Origin: an uncultured Clostridium sp.
Lineage (GTDB): Bacteria > Bacillota > Clostridia > TANB77 > CAG-508
Length of the DNA: 64,000 bases
NCBI GenBank assembly: GCA_900552135.1
Contig: URYN01000009.1
Location: 1-64,000 of the forward strand
Direction of reading: 5' to 3'
Positions within the stretch are counted from its first letter, which is position 1. Every line of letters begins with the position of its first letter. The position numbers and the translations under genes were made by a program. Below are positions 36,719 through 45,556 of the stretch, piece by piece. A model generated the notes under the pieces. It was given only the letters and a program-made list of their open reading frames with translations, was not told the origin of the DNA and searched no databases.

Positions 36719-37324
36719 TTATTTTCTCTTTTCCATAATTCCATCTATTAAGCCATATTCTAATGCTTGTTGTGCAGTCATATAGTTATCTCTTTCTGTA
36801 TCTCTGTTTATTACTTCGATTGGTTGGCCTGTTCTATCGCTTAATATCTTGTTTAATTTTTCTCTTGTCTTTACCATGTGATCTGCATGTATTTTTATTT
36901 CTGTTGTTTGACCTGAAAGTCCGCCTCCACCGATTAGTGGTTGATGTATTAATATTTCTGAATTAGGAGTTGCAAATCTCTTTCCTTTTTCTCCAGAAGC
37001 AAGTAACACAGAACCCATGCTTGCAGCCATACCAACACATATTGTTGAAACTGGACATTTTATATAATTCATTGTGTCTACTATTGCCATTCCATCTGTA
37101 ATTGAACCACCTGGTGTGTTTATATACAAATCTATTTCCTTATCAGGATCTTCTGATTCCAAGAATAATAATTGAGCTACAACAAGTCCTGCTGATGTTG
37201 CATTAACTTCTTCTCCCAAAAATATTATTCTATCTTTTAATAATCTTGAGAATATATCATAAGATCTTTCTCCTCTAGCTGATTGTTCTATAACATAAGG
37301 TACTAAACTGTCTCTTTCTAACAT
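36719..37324 (-). CDS. clpP: ATP-dependent Clp protease proteolytic subunit
   Basis: 201 residues. ClpP forms the tetradecameric serine-protease barrel used by ClpX. The catalytic triad is visible: S102 (GMAASM), H127 (ILIHQP) and D179 (DTERDNYM). The N-terminal processing region and handle helix are normal; a G-G-G-G-L-S insertion after H127 is a little longer than in B. subtilis. The ATG at 37324 has GGAGG; an upstream reading adds ten unsupported codons. Confidence 0.96.
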   Translation of the reverse strand: MLERDSLVPYVIEQSARGERSYDIFSRLLKDRIIFLGEEVNATSAGLVVAQLLFLESEDPDKEIDLYINTPGGSITDGMAIVDTMNYIKCPVSTICVGMAASMGSVLLASGEKGKRFATPNSEILIHQPLIGGGGLSGQTTEIKIHADHMVKTREKLNKILSDRTGQPIEVINRDTERDNYMTAQQALEYGLIDGIMEKRK

Positions 37325-37451
37325 AATTAAATTCCTCCATTTTTTATTTATCAATTTAATTTGATATTATTAATTTTATATATCGGCTTTTATTTATACT
37401 ATATTAATCTCCGATTATAATCTATATAGGTATAAAATTTTATATAAATAT

Positions 37452-37511
37452 AAATAGTTAGTGAGCATAAAAGTATTTATATATTATATAAATAATCCCC
37501 CCTAACTATTT
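37452..37511 (-). terminator. Weak hairpin between tig and clpP
   Basis: Perfect 10-bp arms AAATAGTTAG and CTAACTATTT enclose a 40-base AT-rich loop. The long loop makes terminator function uncertain. Confidence 0.35.
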
Positions 37512-37574
37512 TAATAGATATATATTTTTATTTATTCTGCTAATTTTGGCTTTTCAATTAAATAATAACTTCTT

Positions 37575-38858
37575 TTATTTTATTTTTGCATTTTTTATTA
37601 TTAATTCTATAGCTTTTTCTGTTTTTATAGTATTAGCAATATATTCTTTTAAAGCTTCATTTTTGCTTAGCTCTTCTTCTTTTCTGCCATAGTTTGTTGC
37701 CATTTCTTTTATTTTAGCATTTATTTCTTCGTCTGTTGATTCTATTTTTTCTTCTTTTATTATTGCCTCAAGTATTAATCTTGATTTTACATTTTTTTCT
37801 GCTTGCTCTTTGTAGTTTTCTTCAATTTCTTTTCTAGTCTTATTCATTATTTTTAAGTATTGGTCAAGGTTGATTCCTTGGTATGATAGTTGTTGTTCTA
37901 AGTCTCTAATCATTGCATCTATTTCTGTTTCTATCATTCCAGATGGAATATCAATTTTTGTTTCATTTGATACAGCTTCAATAGCTAAATTTTCTGTTTC
38001 ATGCTTTGCTTTGTCATCATTTTGAGCTTGTTTCTTTTCTTTTATACTTGTTTTGTAATCTTTTAATGTATCAAATTCAGAAACATCTTTTGCAAATTCA
38101 TCATCTAAAGCTGGTAATTGTTTTTCTTTGATTTCATGTAATTTTACTTTGAATGTAGCATCTTTTCCAGCTAAATCCTTTGAGAAGTAATCCTCTGGGA
38201 ATTTAACGTTTATATCTTTTTCTTCTCCTACTTTCATTCCTATTACTTGATCTTCAAATCCAGGTATGAATGTTTTGCTTCCAATTTCTAGTTCATGCTT
38301 TTCTGCTTTTCCACCTTCAAAAGCTTTTCCATCTACGAATCCTTGGAAATCTATTACTGCAATGTCTTTATCTTGTACTGGTCTATCTTCAACTGTTATT
38401 ATTCTTGCATTATGTTCTTGAACGTGTGCTAATTCATGTTCAACATCTTCGTCTGTTACAGGGTATTCTACTTTTTTAAGTTCTATTCCCTTATATTTTC
38501 CTAATTTAACTTCTGGTTTTGTTTGAACTAATGCTGTAAATACTAAATCTTCACCTTTTTTCATTTTTACGATATTTATTTCAGGCTTACTAACAGCTTC
38601 TATTTTATTATCTTCAATTTCTTTCTCATATATTGATGGAACTAATTCATTAAATGCATCTTCATAGAATATTTCATCTCCATACATTCTTTCTACTATA
38701 TTGAATGGAGCTTTTCCTTTTCTAAATCCTGGTATATTAAAATATCTTGCACTTTTTTGGTATACTTTCATTATTGCTTCATCAAACTTTTTTGCTTCGA
38801 TTGTAAATTCTAATTTTACCTCATTTTTATTTTCTGTTTTTTCTATTTTTGTACTCAT
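37575..38858 (-). CDS. tig: Trigger factor chaperone
   Basis: 427 residues, the normal length. Trigger factor binds the ribosome exit tunnel and shields nascent chains. The N-terminal ribosome-binding domain carries the G-F-R-K-G-K-A-P signature near 44-51. The FKBP-like PPIase domain (about 155-240) has V-I-D-F-Q-G-F-V-D-G-K and F-P-E-D-Y. The rest is the helical C-terminal chaperone domain. It precedes clpP-clpX, the usual tig-clpP-clpX order, and has a promoter at 38897-38924. Confidence 0.95.
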   Translation of the reverse strand: MSTKIEKTENKNEVKLEFTIEAKKFDEAIMKVYQKSARYFNIPGFRKGKAPFNIVERMYGDEIFYEDAFNELVPSIYEKEIEDNKIEAVSKPEINIVKMKKGEDLVFTALVQTKPEVKLGKYKGIELKKVEYPVTDEDVEHELAHVQEHNARIITVEDRPVQDKDIAVIDFQGFVDGKAFEGGKAEKHELEIGSKTFIPGFEDQVIGMKVGEEKDINVKFPEDYFSKDLAGKDATFKVKLHEIKEKQLPALDDEFAKDVSEFDTLKDYKTSIKEKKQAQNDDKAKHETENLAIEAVSNETKIDIPSGMIETEIDAMIRDLEQQLSYQGINLDQYLKIMNKTRKEIEENYKEQAEKNVKSRLILEAIIKEEKIESTDEEINAKIKEMATNYGRKEEELSKNEALKEYIANTIKTEKAIELIIKNAKIK

Positions 38859-38896
38859 TTAATTCAAATCCTTTCTTGTTTTATAAATGCTAGTCT

Positions 38897-38924
38897 ATTA
38901 TACCACAAATTCCACATATTGCAA
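38897..38924 (-). promoter_or_regulatory. tig promoter
   Basis: Minus-strand TTGCAA (38919-38924), 16-base spacer, TATAAT (38897-38902), about 40 bases before the tig start. Confidence 0.7.
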
Positions 38925-38962
38925 GCTTTTTTTGAATTTGCAGTGTGTTTTTTATCATATTT

Positions 38963-39661
38963 TTAAATTTTTATCAAAGTGAATTTTGTATAATCACAAC
39001 TTGTCATTATGTACTCCACTCCATTGTGAATTCCTTCTATTGCATTTGCATGTGCTTTACCATGCAAATGTCCATATATGCATTTTTTTACATTGTACTT
39101 TTCAAGTATATCTGTAAATTCATTTCTATTGTTTTCAGTAGTAATTGGTGGATAATGCATACATACAATTATTTCCTTTGAATTATTCTCGTCTTGAAAA
39201 TTCTCTATTCCATCTCTTATTGATAATTCTAGTCTTGTAGCTTCCCTTTTTACTATTTTCTTATCTTTTTCTTCCTCTGATAATATGTTCCAACCTCTTG
39301 TACCAGCTATAATTTTGTTTTCAAAATAATAACTGTTGTTATATAAAAAGTCTATGTTTTCTAGATTGTTTTTTTGTAAAAATTCTCTCATGCTTTTAAG
39401 CGTAGTCCACCAAAAATCATGATTACCTTTTAGTAGTAATTTTTTTCCTGGTAATTCAGCAATAAAATTAAAGTCTTTATATGTATTCTCAAGTTTCATC
39501 TCCCATGAAAAATCACCTGGCAATAAAACTAAGTCTTCTTCTTTAACTTTCTTTATCCAGTCTTCTTTTATTTTATTTTCATAATCATCCCAACCAAATA
39601 TATTCATTTGCTTGTTTGTGTTAAATGATAGATGTAAATCTGAAATTGCATATATTGACAT
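38963..39661 (-). CDS. Calcineurin-like metallophosphoesterase
   Basis: 232 residues. All five blocks of the dinuclear metallophosphatase site are present: D-L-H near residue 9, P-G-D-F near 50, G-N-H-D near 80, M-H-Y-P near 165 and G-H-L-H near 197. The family includes phosphodiesterases and protein phosphatases; the substrate cannot be predicted. It starts 5 bases after the tsaD stop, so it is likely co-transcribed with tsaD. Confidence 0.88.
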   Translation of the reverse strand: MSIYAISDLHLSFNTNKQMNIFGWDDYENKIKEDWIKKVKEEDLVLLPGDFSWEMKLENTYKDFNFIAELPGKKLLLKGNHDFWWTTLKSMREFLQKNNLENIDFLYNNSYYFENKIIAGTRGWNILSEEEKDKKIVKREATRLELSIRDGIENFQDENNSKEIIVCMHYPPITTENNRNEFTDILEKYNVKKCIYGHLHGKAHANAIEGIHNGVEYIMTSCDYTKFTLIKI

Positions 39662-39666
39662 TGTCT

Positions 39667-40665
39667 TTATTCACCTCCAAGAGTCAAGTTTGGTATTGCA
39701 TTTAGGTCAAGAAAGCTTCTCTTACCTGCCATAAATTCATAGTATCCTGCTGAAGCAATCATAGCTCCATTATCAGTACAAAGTTTTAATTCTGGATAGT
39801 AAATTTGTATGTTTTCACTCTTTGCGAAAATATCAAATTTATTTCTTATGTATGTATTAGCAGAAACTCCTCCTGCAAGTACTATTTTCTTTATTTCTGT
39901 TTCTTCAACAGCCTTTTTAATATTCGATACAAGCATTTCAGATACCGTTTCTTCAAAGCTTGCAGCCAGGTTTGCTTTATTCACATCGGGTTCTTTATGA
40001 TGCAAATTTATGACTGCTGTTTTTATTCCACTAAAGCTAAAATCTAACACTTCAGTATGTGTTTTTGGTAATTTTATATTTGGTTCTCCTTCTTGAGCCA
40101 GTTTATCTATTTTAGGTCCTCCTGGATAACCAAGTCCTATTACTCTTGCAACTTTATCAAAAGCTTCTCCTACAGCGTCATCTTTGGTCTTTCCAAGCAC
40201 TTCAAAAGTTGTATAATCTTTTACATGTATTATTTGAGTATTTCCTCCAGACATCATCATACATAAAAATGGTGGTTTTAACTCTGGGTGTGTTATGTAG
40301 TTAGCTGCTATATGTCCTTTTATATGGTTCACACCTACTAAAGGTTTATTTATTGCATAGCTTAAAGCTTTCGCATAAGACACTCCTACTAATAGTGCTC
40401 CAACTAATCCTGGTCCATAAGTACATGCGATTGCATCTATATCTTCAAGTTTTATTCCCGCTTCTTTTATTGCAAGTTTCATTACATTTGAGATTGCTTC
40501 TACATGATTTCTTGATGCAATTTCTGGCACAACCCCTCCAAATTTTTCATGAATACTTATTTGTGTATCTATCACATTTGATAGAACTTCTCTCCCATTT
40601 TTTACAACAGATATAGATGTTTCATCACAACTTGATTCTATTCCCATTATATAAATATCTTTCAT
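39667..40665 (-). CDS. tsaD: tRNA N6-adenosine threonylcarbamoyltransferase
   Basis: 332 residues. TsaD transfers the threonylcarbamoyl group to A37 of ANN-decoding tRNAs, with TsaB, TsaE and TsaC/YwlC (not in this window). It begins with G-I-E-S-S-C-D-E-T-S and has the metal-binding N-H-I-K-G-H motif near 110-115, M-M-S-G-G-N-T-Q, and G-G-V-S-A-N near the C-terminus. GAAGG precedes the first ATG; a second in-frame ATG six codons later is possible. Confidence 0.95.
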   Translation of the reverse strand: MKDIYIMGIESSCDETSISVVKNGREVLSNVIDTQISIHEKFGGVVPEIASRNHVEAISNVMKLAIKEAGIKLEDIDAIACTYGPGLVGALLVGVSYAKALSYAINKPLVGVNHIKGHIAANYITHPELKPPFLCMMMSGGNTQIIHVKDYTTFEVLGKTKDDAVGEAFDKVARVIGLGYPGGPKIDKLAQEGEPNIKLPKTHTEVLDFSFSGIKTAVINLHHKEPDVNKANLAASFEETVSEMLVSNIKKAVEETEIKKIVLAGGVSANTYIRNKFDIFAKSENIQIYYPELKLCTDNGAMIASAGYYEFMAGKRSFLDLNAIPNLTLGGE

Positions 40666-40684
40666 TTTTCTACCTTCTACTTCT

Positions 40685-41419
40685 TTAAAATAATCCGAAT
40701 ATTGCTGAAACTAGTAAATATATTCCTTTAGATACCACAGATATTACTGGTGAAATTATATAGCTTACTAAATTTGTAACCCATAAAACAATAAACACCA
40801 TGTAAAATATTTGCTTATTCTCTGTAAACCACATTCTTGCTTTGTAAGGCAAAAAGTGTATTAATATCTTTGAACCATCTAGTGGTGGTAAAGGAACTAA
40901 ATTGAATACCCCTAGTCCGATATTTACGCTAATTGCCATTTGAATTGCTATTACAACTAGCGAGCCTGCTGTAGTTAAGCAAAATGCCGGAGCAAATGTT
41001 ACTACCGCAAATAAAATTATTGTTAATATAATTGCAACAATAATATTCATTAATGGTCCCGCAAAAGCAACGATTGCTTCTTGTGCAGTCATAGATCTTT
41101 TTCTGTTAAAATTTGTCGGATTAATTTCTACAGGTTTTCCCCATCCAAAGTGTACAAATACAAGCATTAGAAATCCTACTGGATCAATATGTGCAAGTGG
41201 ATTTAGAGTAAGTCTTCCTTGTCTTCTTGGAGTATCATCTCCCAATTTATCTGCTGCAAAAGCATGTGCAAATTCATGGAATGTTATTGCTATAATTACT
41301 CCTGGCAAAGTTAATAATAATGCCACAAGCTCTTCAGGATTTTGTGCATATCCAGCAATTGTCGTAATCGCAAATATTCCTATAATTACATATAGAATTC
41401 TTTTATCAAAATTAAACAT
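40685..41419 (-). CDS. Site-2 protease family (M50) membrane metalloprotease
   Basis: 244 residues with about six membrane helices. The zinc site is H48-E-F-A-H52 in the second helix, and N-L-V-P-L-P-P-L-D-G-S-K in a later helix supplies the third ligand Asp. This is the compact S2P form without a PDZ domain, common in Firmicutes and usually of unknown substrate. A nearby P-R-R-Q-G-R-L-T-L-N-P-L-A-H-I-D-P motif is typical of this group. It lies between recN and tsaD. Confidence 0.88.
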   Translation of the reverse strand: MFNFDKRILYVIIGIFAITTIAGYAQNPEELVALLLTLPGVIIAITFHEFAHAFAADKLGDDTPRRQGRLTLNPLAHIDPVGFLMLVFVHFGWGKPVEINPTNFNRKRSMTAQEAIVAFAGPLMNIIVAIILTIILFAVVTFAPAFCLTTAGSLVVIAIQMAISVNIGLGVFNLVPLPPLDGSKILIHFLPYKARMWFTENKQIFYMVFIVLWVTNLVSYIISPVISVVSKGIYLLVSAIFGLF

Positions 41420-41497
41420 TTAATCACCTCTTAATGTTCAATATTATATAATATATTTCTAAATATGTAAATATTTTTGACAGAAGATACCTTTACT

Positions 41498-43123
41498 CTA
41501 TGCACATTTATTTCTTAATTCTCTTGCATGAGACATTGCAATTTCAGTTACTTCCCCTGATGAAATTCTAGCTATTTCTTTTAATGTTTCTTCTTCATTA
41601 AGCAGTTTTATTTTTGTGTTAGTCTTTTCATTTTTTACTTCTTTATAGATGTAATAATTATATTCTCCTTTTGCAGCAATTGGTGCCAAATGTGTTACGA
41701 TTAATACTTGATGACTTTGTGCTATTCTTTTTAGTTTTATGCCAACAGAATTTGCTGCTTTTCCACTTATACCTGTATCAATTTCGTCAAATATTAGGAC
41801 TGGTACTTCATCAATATCTGAAAGAACTGTTTTTATTGCAAGCATTATTCTAGACATTTCTCCTCCTGATGCAATTTTATCCAGTTTCTTTGCTTCTTCT
41901 CCTAGATTTGTTGCTATCATAAATTCTGTATGGCTCTTTCCATTCATTGAAAATTCCTCATCTTCTATAACACTTGCCATAAATCTTGCATTTTTCATTT
42001 CTAGTTCTTTTAGCTCATTATTTATTTTTTCATTAAGTATAATTGATTTTTCTTTTCTTTCTTTTGTAATCTTTTCACAAATTTCATTCATTTCTTGTGT
42101 AAGATTTTGAATTTTTTCTTTTGTCTTTTGATTTTCTTCATCAAGATTTTCTATTCTATTAATTTCACTTTCAAGTTCATCTTGGTATTTCAATATTTCT
42201 TCTATTGTGTTTCCATATTTTCTTTTTAATGAATATATTTCATCCAATCTTTCTTCGACTTGGTTTCTTTCATTTTCGTCAAAATATGTGTCTTCATTCA
42301 TACTACATACGTCTCTAGAAAGCTCTTGTACTTCATAATAAATGTTTTTCAATTCACTTAATTTTTGACTATATCTTTCATCTACATTTTCTATTTTTTC
42401 AAAGGCCCTTATTGATTCATTTACAACGTCTATAACCGTCCCTTCTAGGTTTGAACTAACTAAATTTAGAGCTTCTGCAACTTTTTCAGAATTCATCATT
42501 ATTTTTCTTTTTTCTTCTAGCTGTTCATCCTCTCCATTTTTCAACTTTGCCCCTTTTATTTCTTTGTATTGATATTTTAGAAGGTCTAATTTTCTTCTTT
42601 TCTCCATGTCATCACCATAATTATTTTTTAGCATGGCATTCAGTTTTTTATATTCATTATAAAGGTCTTGATACTCCTTCAATTTATTAGACATGGTTAT
42701 CCCTATAAATTTATCTAAATATTTTGTATGAAATTCAGAATCCATAAGTGTTTGATTATCATATTGACCGTGTATGTCTATTATGTTTTTCATAAAATTT
42801 CTAAGTTCAGTTACAGTTACAAGTCTTCCATTGATTTTGCATAAATTTTTTCCCGAGGTATTTATTTCTCTTGAAACTATTACATTTCCATCAATTGTGT
42901 TTTCATAATTAGGCAAGTTTAGAGAAAGTTCTACAAATGATACGTTTTGTCCCCTTCTAATCATATCTTTAGAGAATCTTCCCCCTGCAATAATTCCCAA
43001 AGAATCAACTATTAATGTTTTTCCGGCACCTGTCTCTCCAGTTAAGACGTTTAAGCCTTTGTTTAAATCTATTGTTAAATCATCAATTATTCCAATATTT
43101 TTTATATGAAGTGATGTAATCAT
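41498..43123 (-). CDS. recN: DNA repair protein RecN
   Basis: 541 residues, SMC-like. RecN acts early at double-strand breaks, holding ends and promoting RecA pairing. The head halves are separated by a coiled coil (about 150-355): Walker A G29-E-T-G-A-G-K-T36 at the front; A-S-G-G-E-M-S-R signature and V-L-I-F-D-E-I-D-T-G-I-S-G Walker B at the back. AGGAGG precedes the ATG. The promoter at 43170-43198 is flanked by two copies of a GAAC-containing motif that could be SOS operators. Confidence 0.95.
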   Translation of the reverse strand: MITSLHIKNIGIIDDLTIDLNKGLNVLTGETGAGKTLIVDSLGIIAGGRFSKDMIRRGQNVSFVELSLNLPNYENTIDGNVIVSREINTSGKNLCKINGRLVTVTELRNFMKNIIDIHGQYDNQTLMDSEFHTKYLDKFIGITMSNKLKEYQDLYNEYKKLNAMLKNNYGDDMEKRRKLDLLKYQYKEIKGAKLKNGEDEQLEEKRKIMMNSEKVAEALNLVSSNLEGTVIDVVNESIRAFEKIENVDERYSQKLSELKNIYYEVQELSRDVCSMNEDTYFDENERNQVEERLDEIYSLKRKYGNTIEEILKYQDELESEINRIENLDEENQKTKEKIQNLTQEMNEICEKITKERKEKSIILNEKINNELKELEMKNARFMASVIEDEEFSMNGKSHTEFMIATNLGEEAKKLDKIASGGEMSRIMLAIKTVLSDIDEVPVLIFDEIDTGISGKAANSVGIKLKRIAQSHQVLIVTHLAPIAAKGEYNYYIYKEVKNEKTNTKIKLLNEEETLKEIARISSGEVTEIAMSHARELRNKCA

Positions 43124-43150
43124 TTTTTACCTCCTAACGCAACGTAATCG

Positions 43151-43168
43151 CAAATCTTTGTTCGTTAA
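43151..43168 (-). promoter_or_regulatory. Putative operator A of recN (LexA-box-like)
   Basis: Minus-strand TTAACGAACAAAGATTTG lies directly downstream of the -10 box, over the expected start of transcription. It matches the motif at 43208-43225 in 17 of 18 positions. It contains the GAAC half-site of Gram-positive LexA boxes; the second half (ATTT) deviates. Confidence 0.5.
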
Positions 43169-43169
43169 T

Positions 43170-43198
43170 ATAATACTCTTATTTTTTTGTCTTGTCAA
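43170..43198 (-). promoter_or_regulatory. recN promoter
   Basis: Minus-strand consensus TTGACA (43193-43198), 17-base spacer, TATTAT (43170-43175). Confidence 0.8.
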
Positions 43199-43207
43199 TA
43201 CTTTTTA

Positions 43208-43225
43208 CAAATTTTTGTTCGTTAA
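43208..43225 (-). promoter_or_regulatory. Putative operator B of recN (LexA-box-like)
   Basis: Minus-strand TTAACGAACAAAAATTTG lies just upstream of the -35 box. It is a direct repeat of the motif at 43151-43168, spaced 57 bases start to start. Confidence 0.5.
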
Positions 43226-43241
43226 GTTTTCGACAAAAAAA

Positions 43242-43268
43242 GAGGACACCCTATTGGTGGCGTCCTCC
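43242..43268 (-). terminator. Terminator of the flotillin-small ORF unit
   Basis: Arms GAGGAC and GTCCTC plus an inner CC/GG pair, followed by seven T on the minus strand. It lies about 60 bases past the small ORF. The inner CCAATAGGG is reminiscent of the CGCCCAA palindromes. Confidence 0.85.
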
Positions 43269-43329
43269 AAAAAGCTTTGTTTGTGATTTGTAATTTGGCT
43301 GATATGAAGAGTTTTATTAACTTAAAGTT

Positions 43330-43485
43330 TTACTTCATTTTATACTTCAAGCGTTCACATTCAATTCTTCTAATTTCGGTGTTTGTATTCCTGATTTTTT
43401 TCGCATCAGGTCCTTCCTTGTGTCCTTTGCAACTTATATTGTGAGCAAAAACCTTCCTTGCAAAATCAATCTGTTTCTTTCGCAT
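43330..43485 (-). CDS. Small basic protein coupled to flotillin gene
   Basis: A 51-codon reading frame that overlaps the last 20 bases of the flotillin-like gene in another frame. AGGTGA stands 6-7 bases before the ATG at 43485, so translation is probably coupled. The protein is very basic: it begins M-R-K-K-Q-I-D-F-A-R-K-V-F-A, has one H-N-I-S-C-K-G-H-K-E-G-P segment with a Cys between two His, and ends in Arg/Lys-rich helix. No membrane segment. I do not recognise the family. A strong terminator follows, so the pair forms a unit. Confidence 0.65.
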   Translation of the reverse strand: MRKKQIDFARKVFAHNISCKGHKEGPDAKKIRNTNTEIRRIECERLKYKMK

Positions 43486-45197
43486 TACAATCACCTTTTG
43501 CTGTTTCTACATCTTCAGAAGTAGGCTCGCTGGCCTCTCCCTCTGCATCGGCAGAATTCAACTCGCTGGTCGTTTCCTCTTCCTTGCCAGAATCCGACTT
43601 GCTTCCTTTTTTCAGGTTGCCCAAGCCGGCCAGTGTCGCATCGGAAAGTTCCCTGATCTCATCAGTAATAGGCTTACCGTTGAGAGCCTGGTTCTGGACG
43701 TTGACGCTCTTCATGAGCATTGGAATCTGGCTGAGGGTATCCAGCAAAATGTTTCCAGTTTTGCTGGCACCACTTCCCATAAGGGTACTCTCTCCGCCAA
43801 TGTGAACAAACTCAGCATTCTGGCCAACGTTCGCCATGATTTGTGCCGTAGCAGTGGCAATCTTGATGTTGGCTTCCGCCTCGATCTTGAGCTTCTCAAT
43901 CTCGAAGTTCACCTTGCCACTGGAAGCACGTGCATCAGCAATGGCTTTTTCGCCTTCGGCTTCAGCAAGCTTTTGAGCCTTGATACCTTCAGCTTCAGCC
44001 AACTTCTGGGCTTTCAAGCCTTCAGCATCTGCAAGCATTGCTGCTTTCTTGCCTTCGGCTTCAGCCACAGCCTTTGCCTTAGCAACTTCTGCACTTGCCA
44101 AACCTTCGGTTTTTGCTTTTTGTGCTTCTGCCTCAGCCTGAAGCTTAATCGCTTGAGCGTTGCTCTCTGCGACCTTAACTTTCGCCTCTGCCTGGGTCTT
44201 CTGCACTTCAGCCTCTGCCTCTGCTTCAACGCGTTTTCTCTCTTTTTCGGCTTGTGCACGGGTAATGATGACTTCACGCTGTTTTTGAGCAGCCAGATTC
44301 TCCTGTTCAGCCTTCATGACTGCAACAGCACCTCTTTGCTCCTCAACTTCACGCATGCGGATAGTCTTCTGAAGCTCGCCAGCAACATCCGCATTCGCAT
44401 TTGCGGTTTCAGTTGCAGTTCTAAATTCTGCAAGCTTCATGTCCGTTTCCTTGCGCTTCTCCTTTTCAGCAAGCTCTGCATCCATTCGAGCAATGCTTGC
44501 CTCTTGGCGGGCCCTGGCCTCAGCAATTTCTGCTGCTTTTCCAGCCTCAGCGGTCTTTTCGCGTGTAATCTGGTCAACCTCGGCATGCTTAATCTGTGCA
44601 GCTTTTGCCTTTTCAGCGGAGTCAAGGGCAGCGATATTGTCGTAATATTGGTTATTATCACAAATATCCTGAATATTCAACGACACAAGCTCAAGGCCCA
44701 TGTTATCCATTTCGTCGGCAACACTTTTTTGAACCATCTGTTTGAACGCTTCCTTGTCCGTAAGGAGTTGTTCAGGAGTCATAGATGCTACAACATCACG
44801 AACAGCACCCATAAGAGTCAATTTAACGTCCGAAATGATACCGTCATTACCACGTTCCTTGAAAGAGACAATCGCAGTCCGAAGTTTTTCCTGCTCCGAT
44901 ACGCAAGGGCCGAATCTGGGCAGTCCAATCTGCAACAATGGGCACTGCAGTCGCCGTTTTGATCTCGTCTTTGTCGGCCGTAACTGTCATCATGCAAAGG
45001 TCGAAGTAATCCGCCTTTCGGAAGATGGGAATCACAAAGGCACCTCCCGATACCTTTATGATGGGTTCCTTTCCGCCGGTGATAATCAGCGCCTTGTCAA
45101 TGCTTGCAACCTTGTAGATGGACGCAAGAAAGATGAGGGCGACAATCACAGCAATAACAGCAATGATGATTCCGATGTTGGCAATAATAAATTCCAT
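43466..45197 (-). pseudogene. Flotillin-like (SPFH/YqiK-type) gene with a one-base frameshift
   Basis: The N-terminal part is read from the ATG at 45197 with GGGAGG: a membrane helix (about residues 5-27), then the start of an SPFH domain. This frame stops at 44847. The homologous continuation (S-E-Q-E-K-L-R-T-A-I-V-S-F-K-E-R-G) is in another frame from about 44912 down to 43466. The total length, 1,732 bases, is one more than a multiple of three. The second part has the rest of SPFH, a long Ala/Glu/Lys coiled coil with repeated A-E-G-x-K-A-Q-K-L-A-E units, and a Ser/Glu-rich tail. Flotillins organise membrane microdomains. Base composition is far higher in GC than in neighbours. A sequencing error at C-run 44907-44911 would also explain the shift. 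Confidence 0.8.
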
Positions 45198-45360
45198 ACT
45201 TAAGTCCTCCCTTAAGTGTACTAAAAGGTTTACAACTTACTTACCACAAATCAGCTTTTTTAAACAAGTAATAAAACTCAAAAGCTATTATACCACATTT
45301 TTACAATTATGTAAAGTTGCAACTTGTAAAAATTTATAGAAAAAATATTTTACATTTCGG

Positions 45361-45389
45361 TTGACTAATCTAAAAAAAAATGGTATATT
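45361..45389 (+). promoter_or_regulatory. tRNA-Glu promoter
   Basis: TTGACT (45361-45366), 17-base spacer, TATATT (45384-45389), 16 bases before the tRNA. Confidence 0.8.
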
Positions 45390-45405
45390 AGATAAGTACT
45401 TAATC

Positions 45406-45480
45406 GGCCCCTTGGTCAAGCGGTTAAGACGCGGCCCTCTCAAGGCCGAATCATGGGTTCGATTCCCGTAGGGGTCACCA
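45406..45480 (+). tRNA. tRNA-Glu(CTC)
   Basis: 75 bases including an encoded CCA. Acceptor GGCCCCT pairs with AGGGGTC (one G-T). The anticodon stem-loop is CGGCC-CTCTCAA-GGCCG with anticodon CTC (Glu). The T-loop GTTCGATTC is standard. It has its own promoter and terminator. Confidence 0.93.
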
Positions 45481-45487
45481 AATTATT

Positions 45488-45515
45488 AGAGCTATTTTAA
45501 TAGCTCTCTTTTTTT
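45488..45515 (+). terminator. Terminator of tRNA-Glu
   Basis: AGAGCTA and TAGCTCT arms, extended by AT pairs, then a CTTTTTTT run. Confidence 0.85.
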
Positions 45516-45556
45516 ATTTTAGAATTATTCTATCTGGAATTAAAAAGGAGGATTAG

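Noticed and set aside
44900..44915. Programmed +1 frameshift in the flotillin-like gene
   Set aside because: A CCC-T slip site exists, but there is no stop codon at the site, no upstream Shine-Dalgarno-like stimulator and flotillins are not known to use frameshifting. Mutation or sequencing error is the simpler reading.
43802..44962. Long open frame on the plus strand opposite the flotillin gene
   Set aside because: It is antisense to an Ala/Glu/Lys-rich repeat with GC-rich codons, which keeps the opposite strand open. Its peptide is Cys/Leu/Phe-rich low complexity without a domain.
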